From contig PNKE01000061.1 in the NCBI GenBank assembly GCA_013822245.1, positions 1 to 64,000 on the forward strand: DNA of 64,000 nucleotides. Reading direction: 5' to 3'. The DNA comes from Candidatus Solibacter sp. Its GTDB lineage: Bacteria > Acidobacteriota > Terriglobia > Bryobacterales > Bryobacteraceae. The notes beneath the pieces were generated by a model that saw only the letters and a program-made list of their open reading frames with translations, was not told where the DNA came from and made no database searches. The position numbers and the translations under genes are program-made. This document shows, in pieces, positions 37,314 to 45,209 of this stretch; the stretch's first letter is position 1, and every line of letters begins with the position of its first letter.

Positions 37314-38582
37314 CCCGCCGCCGGGCCACGCCAGGCCGCTGTCCCGTTCCAGCCACAACAGGTGGTTGTACTTCGCCAGGCGTTCCGAGCGCGTCACCGA
37401 CCCGACCTTGATCTGCCCCGCGCCTGAAGCCACGGCCAGGTCGGCCAGGAAAGCGTCTTCGGTCTCGCCGCTGCGGGCCGAGATCACCGCCCGCCAGCCG
37501 GCCGCCGCCGCCAAGCGAACCACCTCGAAGGTCTCGCTCAAGGTTCCGATCTGGTTCATCTTCACCAGGACGGCGTTGGCGGTCTTGCCGCCGATCGATT
37601 CGCGGACGCGAGCGGGGTTCGTCGTCAGATAATCGTCGCCGATCACCTGCATCTTCCCGCCGAGACGGGCGGTCAACTCCCGCCAGCCCGCTTCGTCGTC
37701 CTGGTCCAGGCCGTCTTCGAGGCTGACAATGGGGAATCTCCGGCTCCAGGATTCGTAAAGGCCGATCAGTTCGGATGGCTGGAGCGTCCGCTTTTCGCTT
37801 TGAAGGTGGTAGGCGCCGTGGCGGTGGTAATGCGACGCGGCGGCGTCGATGGCGATGGCGATCTGCTCGCCCGGACGGTATCCTGACCGTTCGATAGCCA
37901 TTGTCAGGACTTCCAGAGCCGCTTCGTTCGACGGCAGGTCCGGCCCCCAGCCGCCCTCGTCGGCGACGCCCGTCATCCGCAGGCCACGCTCCGCCAGAAT
38001 CTCTTTCGTTGCGTACAGAACCTCGCGGACCGCCCGCAGACTCTGACCAAACGAGCTTAGTCCGATCGGGAGTGCAAGAAAATCCTGGAGTTCGACGTTG
38101 AACCCGGCATGATGGCCGCCCGACATGATGTTCACCATCGGCACCGGCAGGCAGGGGCGCAGGCCGCTGATCTCCCCCAGTCGCTGCCAGAGAGGTATTC
38201 CCTTGGACAGAGCCGTCGCGCGGGCGGTGGCGCAACTGACGCCGAGGATGGCGTTGGCGCCGAGGCGCGACTTGCCGGGTGTGCCGTCGAGTTCGATCAG
38301 CCGGCGGTCGAGGTTCATCTGGTCTTCCGCATCCGCGCCGATCAGGCCCTGTGCGATCTCGGCTTCGACGTTGGCGACCGCCCTCAGCACGCCCTTGCCA
38401 CCGAAGCGCAGCGGATCGGCGTCGCGCAGTTCGAGCGCCTCGCGGCGTCCGGTGGAGGCGCCGGAGGGGACCTGGGCGCGCGCCGAAGTGCCATCCGACA
38501 AAGTGCATTCGACCTCAATTGTCGGATTGCCGCGCGAGTCGAGAATCTCCATGGCGCGCAGGCCGTGGATTCTTAAACTCAT
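37266..38582 (-). CDS. Enolase-superfamily protein close to enolase but with altered catalytic residues
   Basis: The 438-residue protein aligns with enolase over its full length. Metal ligands D246, E289 and D316 and catalytic base K341 (VLVKMNQIGTLSET) are present, as are E209 (DEGG), H158 (GGHHA) and K392. Two sites differ: the H of SHRSGETED is A369, and the E of QEFM is D167. This suggests a paralogue with changed chemistry rather than the housekeeping enolase. Carboxyphosphonoenolpyruvate synthases are examples of such enolase relatives. It follows, with a 4-bp overlap, an APH-type kinase gene. A functional but divergent enolase is the alternative. Confidence 0.8.
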   Translation of the reverse strand: MSLRIHGLRAMEILDSRGNPTIEVECTLSDGTSARAQVPSGASTGRREALELRDADPLRFGGKGVLRAVANVEAEIAQGLIGADAEDQMNLDRRLIELDGTPGKSRLGANAILGVSCATARATALSKGIPLWQRLGEISGLRPCLPVPMVNIMSGGHHAGFNVELQDFLALPIGLSSFGQSLRAVREVLYATKEILAERGLRMTGVADEGGWGPDLPSNEAALEVLTMAIERSGYRPGEQIAIAIDAAASHYHRHGAYHLQSEKRTLQPSELIGLYESWSRRFPIVSLEDGLDQDDEAGWRELTARLGGKMQVIGDDYLTTNPARVRESIGGKTANAVLVKMNQIGTLSETFEVVRLAAAAGWRAVISARSGETEDAFLADLAVASGAGQIKVGSVTRSERLAKYNHLLWLERDSGLAWPGGGLLPPVPLGLAGGDPL

Positions 38583-39568
38583 GATTTAAGACACCTTTCA
38601 AAGGCAGCTTCGCAGTCTGGCGGCGGGTTCGCAAGCAGATCGCGAGCACGGCCGCGGACCGCTGCTTTCAGCTTTTCATCAAGATACTCGGCGGGGGATT
38701 TGCCGTCCACCCGGGCCAGCATGAGTCCGCCGAGGTGCTCCATGGCGGCCTGCTCGATCCAGGCCAACTCCGCGGGGATGCCGCCGAGCAGCGCGTCCCA
38801 GTAGGCGCGCGCCAGCGCCAGCAGACGGGGCGTCTGGTTGCCATGATAAAAAGCCTTCAGAATCAAATGGTTGGTGAGAAAGGCGGCGTCGAATGCGGGA
38901 TCGCCCCAGTGGATCACCTCATGATCGATGAGGGTGACGGCGGCGCCGTCGACCAGCAGATTCTTTGGGCTGAGGTCACCATGTACGAGAGAAATCCGGC
39001 GTTGCAGGCACTTGTTTTCCAGAGACGCGAAACGCCCGGCGAGGTCCGGGTGGCGGGCGGCGGTTGACCGGAAGTAAGGGTCCAGCCTGAGGTCAACAAA
39101 CGTCTGAACGCCGCCGAACTCCTCACCCCACTCGGGCCTGAGGGCGCTTTCGCGGATCCACGCCGCGTGGAGCAGGCCGGTGACGCGAGCCGGCCTCTCG
39201 TCGAATTCACCGCGCATCAGAAGTTCTTTCCAGGGAAGGGCTTGGGCCGCGGCGGCCTGCATGCAGATGATGCCGCTTTCGAAGTCCTCGAACAGCAGCG
39301 CCGGAACCGCTCCGGCGGGAAGCACGGGGCCGAGGGCGCGCATGGCGGCGGCTTCGAGGTGGATGCGGCGCGGGGAGCAGAACCAGTCCTGCTCGACGCG
39401 GAGTTTGCCCAGTGCCTGCTTTGCGACGCAGCGAAGAGTTGGCGTTTCAATAAGATAGACGAGGTTGGAAACGCCGCCGCCAAGCGCCGTGAGCGTGAGC
39501 GCCTCTGGCGCGCACCCTAACCGCGACGCGATGAACGGGAGGGCTTCGGCGGAATCGAGCGCGATCAT
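38579..39568 (-). CDS. APH-type phosphotransferase (small-molecule kinase)
   Basis: The 329-residue protein is an aminoglycoside/choline-kinase-fold enzyme. The catalytic loop LVHGDLSPKNLLV and metal-binding LIDHEVIHWGDPAFDAAF are intact, and K50 (RCVAKQALG) is the likely ATP-binding Lys. The region WGDPAFDAAFLTNHLILKAFYHG is like methylthioribose kinases. It overlaps the enolase-like gene by 4 bp, so the two act together. A phosphorylated sugar or polyol may be passed on to the enolase-like enzyme; this is inference. The start ATG is at 39568. Confidence 0.8.
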   Translation of the reverse strand: MIALDSAEALPFIASRLGCAPEALTLTALGGGVSNLVYLIETPTLRCVAKQALGKLRVEQDWFCSPRRIHLEAAAMRALGPVLPAGAVPALLFEDFESGIICMQAAAAQALPWKELLMRGEFDERPARVTGLLHAAWIRESALRPEWGEEFGGVQTFVDLRLDPYFRSTAARHPDLAGRFASLENKCLQRRISLVHGDLSPKNLLVDGAAVTLIDHEVIHWGDPAFDAAFLTNHLILKAFYHGNQTPRLLALARAYWDALLGGIPAELAWIEQAAMEHLGGLMLARVDGKSPAEYLDEKLKAAVRGRARDLLANPPPDCEAAFERCLKS

Positions 39569-39604
39569 CCTGGGGCTGATGATAGCAGGCGGGCTGGATG
39601 TAAG

Positions 39605-40798
39605 TTAACGGCGGAGCAATCCGAACAGGTTGGTCAGGGACGACGATTTGGGCTTGGGCCGGCAACCGGTCTTGCCGGTCAGCTTCTCGACCAGGGCCTC
39701 GATGCTCCGGCCAATGGCGGTCGTGCTGGGCACGGCGCGGCCCTCGACCAGGGAGCGGTTGATGGTCTCGAAGTCGCTAGGGATGAGGTGGTAGACCTCG
39801 GTGTGCAGCGCCGCCTCGATGACCTCCTGGCTGAGGCCGACTTCCTTGCTGAAGCGGTTGACCACGACATGGACCTTCGACCGCTCGATGTGGTTGCGGT
39901 CGAAATAGGCAAGCGCTTTCTGGGCAGCCTGGAGGCTGGAGAGTTCGTTGGTGGTAACCAGCAGCAACTCATCGCAGTTGCGGGCGATGGAGAGCGGCCA
40001 CGGGCCATAGGGGACGTTGGTGTCGGTGACAACGAGATCGTAAATCATCCCGGAGAACTGGAGCATGGCCGAAGCATCACTGTGGCCGTCGATTCCGTGG
40101 ACTGGCTTATCGGGGGAGAGCAGGACGTCGATGCCTCCCCAGTTGGCCACCAGGCCTCGCCAGATGTCCTCGTCGAGGGAAGTGGAGCGGGTGAGGGCGT
40201 CGACGAAGCTGTAAAGCGATTTCAGCTTGAGCAGGAAGGGGATGGTCCCGGTCAAGGGGTCGAGGTCGGCCAGCAGGACGCGGGAAAGCCCGGCGCGGCG
40301 GGCGTAATGGGCGATGTTGCAGGAGATCGTCGAGGACCCGCAGGCGCCTTTGGCCGGGATCATCGCAATGAGCTTGCCCGTATGGTGGTTTGCGCCGTGG
40401 ACGGCGTGCAACCGCTCCAGGACCGATATGAACTGGTCCTCACCGAGCGGCTGAATCAGGACTTCGGTCGCTCCGGCGCGGAGGGTGCGGAGGATGAAGT
40501 CCGGATCGCTCTGGCCGTGGACCGCCACCACTGGAAGCCTTGAGTTGAGCATGGCCAGGTCGCTGAGCAGGGCCTGGGCCCAATCCTGGTTCGACGAGGC
40601 GTCAACAAAGCAGAGCGTGGTTCCGTATTCGATCAGCGCTTCCTCCAGCACGGCGCGGGTGGGATAGCTGGTCAGTTCCCCGGCCGGGGAGAAGGGCAGC
40701 AACCGCTGCAGAAGGCCGTGCATGGCGGTTCGCGTCTCCTGGTCGGGGACGATGAGCAGAATTTTCCAATGTCCGAGGCTTCTGGGCGTGGCCGCCAC
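39605..40798 (-). CDS. cpaE: CpaE/TadZ-like pilus-assembly ATPase
   Basis: The 397-residue protein has a degenerate receiver-like domain (about 10-135: ILLIVPDQETRTAM, CFVDASSNQDW, VVAVHGQSDPDF, GATEVLIQPLG) joined to a MinD/ParA-like ATPase. The deviant Walker A is AKGACGSST: the first Lys is kept and the second is Ser, as in many CpaE proteins. VLLADLDPLTGTIPFLL and VVTDTNVPYGPW follow. It would localise a Tad-type secretion system to the pole, but no other tad/cpa gene is nearby. The start is a GTG at 40798 after AGGAG. It is divergent from the LuxR regulator. Confidence 0.8.
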   Translation of the reverse strand: MAATPRSLGHWKILLIVPDQETRTAMHGLLQRLLPFSPAGELTSYPTRAVLEEALIEYGTTLCFVDASSNQDWAQALLSDLAMLNSRLPVVAVHGQSDPDFILRTLRAGATEVLIQPLGEDQFISVLERLHAVHGANHHTGKLIAMIPAKGACGSSTISCNIAHYARRAGLSRVLLADLDPLTGTIPFLLKLKSLYSFVDALTRSTSLDEDIWRGLVANWGGIDVLLSPDKPVHGIDGHSDASAMLQFSGMIYDLVVTDTNVPYGPWPLSIARNCDELLLVTTNELSSLQAAQKALAYFDRNHIERSKVHVVVNRFSKEVGLSQEVIEAALHTEVYHLIPSDFETINRSLVEGRAVPSTTAIGRSIEALVEKLTGKTGCRPKPKSSSLTNLFGLLRR

Positions 40799-40957
40799 GG
40801 CATCTCCTGAACCGTAACTGGGGTGACCTGGGCTTGTGGCTCAGGTCTCACTTGGTCTATCGTCGCGGGTTGGCAAAAACTTGAGAGCTTTCCGTTGTTG
40901 CCGCGACTAATAAGCGAACGGTCAGAGAGCCGCGGTTCTCAAAGGCCGGCTATCGCT

Positions 40958-41626
40958 ATGTCACCCGAACCAACACCGAAAACCATCGGCCTCCTCGACA
41001 CACAGCCCGCCACGGTGGAGGGCATGAAGGCAATCGCCGCCGGGACTGCCAACTTCCGCATCCGCTGGAGCGCGGGCAGCCTGATGCTGGGATTGCAGTT
41101 GGTGAGGCAGGATCCCGTGGACCTGCTGGTCATCGACAAGACGCTGGGTTTGCAGGCTGTCGTGGACGCTCTGGCCTCCGCCGGCGCGCTGTCCTCGAGG
41201 CCGCCGGGCATCATTGTCTGGGGGAATTCGATGAGCGAACAGGATGCCCTGAGGCTGCTCCAGGCCGGGGCGAGGGGCATCCTGAGCAAGACCGCCGACG
41301 TCAGCACCATTCTTGCCTGCCTGAAGGCGGTGGCCGGACACGCCACCTGGATGGAGGGCTGCGTGTTCAACGATTCCGGCCGCGAAGACCGGTTCGGGCG
41401 GAGCGAGTTGACGTCGCGGGAACGGCAGGTGCTGATGCTTGTCGAGCGCGGCATGAAGAACAAGGAGATCGCGCAGGAGCTGGGCATCCGTCCGGGAACG
41501 GTCAAGATCCACTTGAAGCACATTTTTGAGAAGACCGGCGTCCGAGGCCGGTACGGACTGGCAATCAGCGGCTTCCGGAGCAAAGGCGAATTCAGCGCCG
41601 GGACGGCTCCGGCCAACGCGGCCTGA
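40958..41626 (+). CDS. LuxR-family response regulator
   Basis: The 222-residue protein starts at the ATG at 40958. It has a receiver-like domain (D14 and likely phosphoacceptor D60 in LLVIDKTLG, then a Lys in GILSKTADV), but the usual DD pair is reduced to one Asp. A LuxR/FixJ helix-turn-helix follows (LTSRERQVLMLVERGMKNKEIAQELGIRPGTVKIHLKHIF). The receiver may be weakly phosphorylated or atypical. It is divergent from cpaE across 159 bp, so it may control that gene. No kinase is adjacent. Confidence 0.88.
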   Translation: MSPEPTPKTIGLLDTQPATVEGMKAIAAGTANFRIRWSAGSLMLGLQLVRQDPVDLLVIDKTLGLQAVVDALASAGALSSRPPGIIVWGNSMSEQDALRLLQAGARGILSKTADVSTILACLKAVAGHATWMEGCVFNDSGREDRFGRSELTSRERQVLMLVERGMKNKEIAQELGIRPGTVKIHLKHIFEKTGVRGRYGLAISGFRSKGEFSAGTAPANAA

Positions 41627-41679
41627 GTCCGGACCGGACGGCGCCGAACGGCTGTGAACACGCGTGCTATTCTGCTAAC

Positions 41680-43392
41680 GTGTTGCGCAAACCACTGGGA
41701 GCGCTGGGAGTTCTCACTCTCTACGCGCTGACGCAGGCGCCCGGCGCCTTGAGCAGTCAAGGGGCAAAGGACCGGACCGCGCCGGCCCGGCCGGCACTGG
41801 CCCAGATCCTGTCGTCCGAGTTGAACCGGAACCTGGAGGGTCTTTCGAAAGCCGAACCGGCGGCATACTACATTTCCTACCAGGTGACGGAGGTCGAATC
41901 CCACGACATCTCAGCCGGTTCGGGATCGCTGCAAGGATCGAGTTCACAGCGCCGGCGGCGGCTGGACGTGTCGGTCCGGGTGGGTTCGCCAAAGTTTGAC
42001 AACTACCGGGTCTCAGGCGGCGAACGGCAAACCTTTTCGGCTTCCGCCGAACTGCCGCTGGAGGACGGCGACGCGGCGGTTCGCCGGATCCTGTGGCGGG
42101 AGACCGACCGGGCATGGCGCGTGGCGGCGCAGAGATACATCAAGGTGAAGAGCGCCACCGGCCTGGCGGTCTCGCCGGCCGAGGTGCCCGATTTCTCGGC
42201 CGAGAAGCCGGTGACAGGCACTGCCGTGGCGCCGCCGGGCAAACTCAACGTCCAGGAATGGGAGAACCGGCTGCGCAAGCACTCGGCGGCAACCGGGGTA
42301 TTCGGCGTGATCACGGCCACGGTTGCGCTCAACGCGCGCAGCGAGCACCGGACGATGGTCGACTCCGAAGGGACCTCGGTGAGCCACGGCAGGGGTTTCG
42401 CGCGCTGGGGCGTGGTTGCCCGGGCGAAGGCTCACGACGGCCAGGATCTGGTCAGCGCCGAGAGCTTCGATGCCGCCGATCCCGCCGCATTGCCCAAGGA
42501 CGACGTGCTGATCGAGACCGCGAGGAAGACAGCGGTGACCGTGTCCGCGCTGCTGAAAGCGCCGCCGGTGGATCCCTATGTCGGGCCGGCGGTGCTTTCG
42601 GGCCGCGCGGCGGGGGTGTTCTTCCACGAAATATTCGGCCATCGGGTCGAAGGCCACCGCCAGAAGGACGAAACCGAGGGCCAGACCTTCACCAACAGCC
42701 TGAACAAGCAGGTGCTGCCGCCGTTTCTGTCCGTCGTCTTCGACCCCACGCGGAAATCCGCGGCCGGCGCGGACCTGAACGGCTGGTATGCCTTCGACGA
42801 CGAAGGACGCCCGGCGCAACCGGTCCGCGTTGTGGAAAACGGAACCCTGAAGAGCTTTCTGGTATCGCGCGAACCGATCGCCAGCAGGCTGAATTCGAAC
42901 GGCCATGGCCGGCGGCAGCCGGGCTATGAGGCGGTTGCGCGCCAGTCAAACCTGATTGTGGAATCGGCCAGGCGCGTCAGCGACGAGCAACTGCGGAGGA
43001 TGCTGATCGAGGAGGTCATCCGCCAGGGCAAGCCGTACGGGCTGTATTTCGACACGGTCACCGGAGGCTATACGACGACGAGGAGGCGGGGCTTGCAGGC
43101 GTTCACAGTGGTTCCGCTGGTGGTCTACCGGATCTATCCGAACCGTCCGCCGGAACTGGTGAGGGGCGTGGACATTGTCGGCACGCCGCTGGCGAGTTTC
43201 GAGAAGATTCTGGCCACCGGCGATAAGGATGAAGTGTTTAACGGATACTGCGGCGCGGAATCGGGACAGGTGCCGGTTTCGGCCGTATCGCCGGCGTTGC
43301 TTGTTTCCGAGATCGAGGTCCAGCGGAAGCCCACGCAAAACGACCGGCCGCCGCTGCTGCCGCGGCCGATGATCAGCGGAGGGGCGCAATGA
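41680..43392 (+). CDS. Exported TldD-like zinc protease subunit
   Basis: The 570-residue protein is a TldD/PmbA-family member with a signal sequence (GALGVLTLYALTQAPGALSS). The zinc ligands are in H316-EIFG-H321, with E317 catalytic, and C524 (GYCGAESGQVPVSAVSP) as the third ligand, as in TldD. The rest follows TldD: GQTFTNSLNKQVLP, GWYAFDDEG, LKSFLVSREP and GLYFDTVTGGYT. Known TldD/E complexes are cytoplasmic and process peptides such as microcins, so export is unusual. The start is a GTG at 41680. It overlaps the TldE-like gene by 4 bp (ATGA). Confidence 0.88.
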   Translation: MLRKPLGALGVLTLYALTQAPGALSSQGAKDRTAPARPALAQILSSELNRNLEGLSKAEPAAYYISYQVTEVESHDISAGSGSLQGSSSQRRRRLDVSVRVGSPKFDNYRVSGGERQTFSASAELPLEDGDAAVRRILWRETDRAWRVAAQRYIKVKSATGLAVSPAEVPDFSAEKPVTGTAVAPPGKLNVQEWENRLRKHSAATGVFGVITATVALNARSEHRTMVDSEGTSVSHGRGFARWGVVARAKAHDGQDLVSAESFDAADPAALPKDDVLIETARKTAVTVSALLKAPPVDPYVGPAVLSGRAAGVFFHEIFGHRVEGHRQKDETEGQTFTNSLNKQVLPPFLSVVFDPTRKSAAGADLNGWYAFDDEGRPAQPVRVVENGTLKSFLVSREPIASRLNSNGHGRRQPGYEAVARQSNLIVESARRVSDEQLRRMLIEEVIRQGKPYGLYFDTVTGGYTTTRRRGLQAFTVVPLVVYRIYPNRPPELVRGVDIVGTPLASFEKILATGDKDEVFNGYCGAESGQVPVSAVSPALLVSEIEVQRKPTQNDRPPLLPRPMISGGAQ

Positions 43393-45197
43393 AACCGGGA
43401 ATCGTCATCGCGGCGCCGCTTCTTCTGGCCTGCGGCGCGTCCTGCCTGGGGCAGGGCGCGGCTCAGCAGCCCAAGCCCGACCCCGCGGCGGCGAAACTGC
43501 TGGCGGCGATCAATTCGGACCCCATCCTGCGGGCCGCCGCCGAGGAGTTGGGCCGGGCCCGCGACCTGCGGTTGATGAGCGATCCGCCGTACTTCATCGA
43601 AATCAGCGTCGAGGATGCCAGGACCATGGCGATATCGGCCACCTTCGGCGCAATCTTCGATCTGAGAGAGAACCGTTTCCGGCCGCTCAGGGTAGGCGTG
43701 CGTGCCGGCAGGCCGGAGTTCGACAGCACCGGGTCCATCTACAGCGACTTCTACGCCGGCACGCGGTATGACTCGGAACTGCTGCCGCTGGACGACCACC
43801 TGATGAACCTGCGAGGCGCCATGTGGCTGAGTCTCGACCGGGCTTACAAGACCGCGGTGGAGGCGATCGGGCGCAAAACGGCGTCCCTGCGAGGCGTGAC
43901 GGTGCAGGACAGGCTGCCCGATTTCAGCCTGGCGCCGCGGACGGTACTCGTCGAACAGGTGAAACAGGCTCCGGCGGACAAAAATCTCTGGTCGCGGCGT
44001 GTGAGGGAGTTGTCGGCGCTGTTCTCGGCCTCGCCGCAGAATACGGGGGGGCTGGTGGAGTTCCAGTCTTCGCAAGGCACGTTCTACTACGTCAACAGCG
44101 AGGGGAGTTGGGTCCGGACGGGCGACCAGATCGCCTACCTCCATGCTCGCGGAAGCCGCCAGGCCAAGGACGGATTCATGGTCTATGATGGGGCGACGCT
44201 GGCGGCGTTGAGCCCCTCGGGGCTGCCTTCCGAGGAGGCTCTGACCGGGCATGTGCGGGAGGTGGCGCGGAATCTGGACCAGCTTGCCGAAGCGCCGCAA
44301 GGCGAGACCTACGTGGGGCCGGTGTTATTTGAGCCGCGGGCGTCGGCGCAGATCTTCGGCGAAATCGTGGGCGCGCATTTATCGGTGGTCCGCCGGCCGG
44401 TGGCTGAACCAGGACGGTCGGTTCCGTTCGGCGGCAGTGACTTTGAGGCGCGCCTGGGGTCGCGGGTGCTGCCGGAGTGGATGGATGTGACCGACGATCC
44501 CACGGCCGCGGCGCACGACGGCCAGACGCTTGCGGGCCAGTACAAAGTGGACGTGCAGGGCGTGACGCCGCAGCCGTTGAATGTGGTCGAAAAAGGCGTA
44601 TTGAAGACGCTGCTCACCACGCGCCAACCGGTGCGGGGCGTACTCACCTCGACGGGCCGGGCGCGGCTGCCGGGGGCGTTCGGGGTGCGCCAGCCGAGGA
44701 TCTCGAACCTGTTTGTCAAGGCCGCCGAGTCCGAGCCGCTGAGCGCGCTGAAGACCCGGATGCTCGAGATGATCAGGCAGCAGGGCAAACCCTACGGGAT
44801 CATCGTGCGGAAGATGGACTTTCCGTCGCATGGGTCGATCGACGACCTGCGGCGGCTGAGCCAGCGCACGGCAAGCGGCGGCGGGGGGCGCCCGGTGAGC
44901 AACCCCGTGCTGGTCTACCAGGTGTTCCCGGACGGCAGCGAGAAGCTGGTCAGGGGGTTGAGGTTCAGGAACCTGGGCACGCGATCGTTCCGCGACATCA
45001 TGGCCGCCTCGCGCGAGACGGCCATCTTCAGTTATGTGGACAACGGGATGCCGCTGGCGTTGTCCGGCGCGGGCAGTTCCGTGGTGGGATGCTCGGTGGC
45101 GGCTCCGGGCGTGCTGTTCGAGGATCTCGAACTCGAGCCGTCCAGCGATGACGCGCCAAAGCTGCCCGTGGTTCCGCCGCCGCCACCGGCGCCCTAA
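43389..45197 (+). CDS. Exported TldD/TldE-like subunit without zinc ligands
   Basis: This 602-residue partner protein has a signal peptide (KPGIVIAAPLLLACGASCLGQG). It has the TldD/PmbA fold across its length (VLPEWMDVTDDPTAAAHDGQTLAG, LKTLLTTRQPVRG, LVYQVFPDGSEKLVRG). At the place of HEIFGH it reads GEIVGA (SAQIFGEIVGAHLS), so both zinc histidines are lost. It probably plays the role of TldE: a non-catalytic partner that completes the cavity. It ends in a proline-rich tail (VVPPPPPAP). Gene order and 4-bp overlap support a heterodimer. Confidence 0.82.
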   Translation: MKPGIVIAAPLLLACGASCLGQGAAQQPKPDPAAAKLLAAINSDPILRAAAEELGRARDLRLMSDPPYFIEISVEDARTMAISATFGAIFDLRENRFRPLRVGVRAGRPEFDSTGSIYSDFYAGTRYDSELLPLDDHLMNLRGAMWLSLDRAYKTAVEAIGRKTASLRGVTVQDRLPDFSLAPRTVLVEQVKQAPADKNLWSRRVRELSALFSASPQNTGGLVEFQSSQGTFYYVNSEGSWVRTGDQIAYLHARGSRQAKDGFMVYDGATLAALSPSGLPSEEALTGHVREVARNLDQLAEAPQGETYVGPVLFEPRASAQIFGEIVGAHLSVVRRPVAEPGRSVPFGGSDFEARLGSRVLPEWMDVTDDPTAAAHDGQTLAGQYKVDVQGVTPQPLNVVEKGVLKTLLTTRQPVRGVLTSTGRARLPGAFGVRQPRISNLFVKAAESEPLSALKTRMLEMIRQQGKPYGIIVRKMDFPSHGSIDDLRRLSQRTASGGGGRPVSNPVLVYQVFPDGSEKLVRGLRFRNLGTRSFRDIMAASRETAIFSYVDNGMPLALSGAGSSVVGCSVAAPGVLFEDLELEPSSDDAPKLPVVPPPPPAP

Positions 45198-45209
45198 AGA
45201 GGGGAACGC

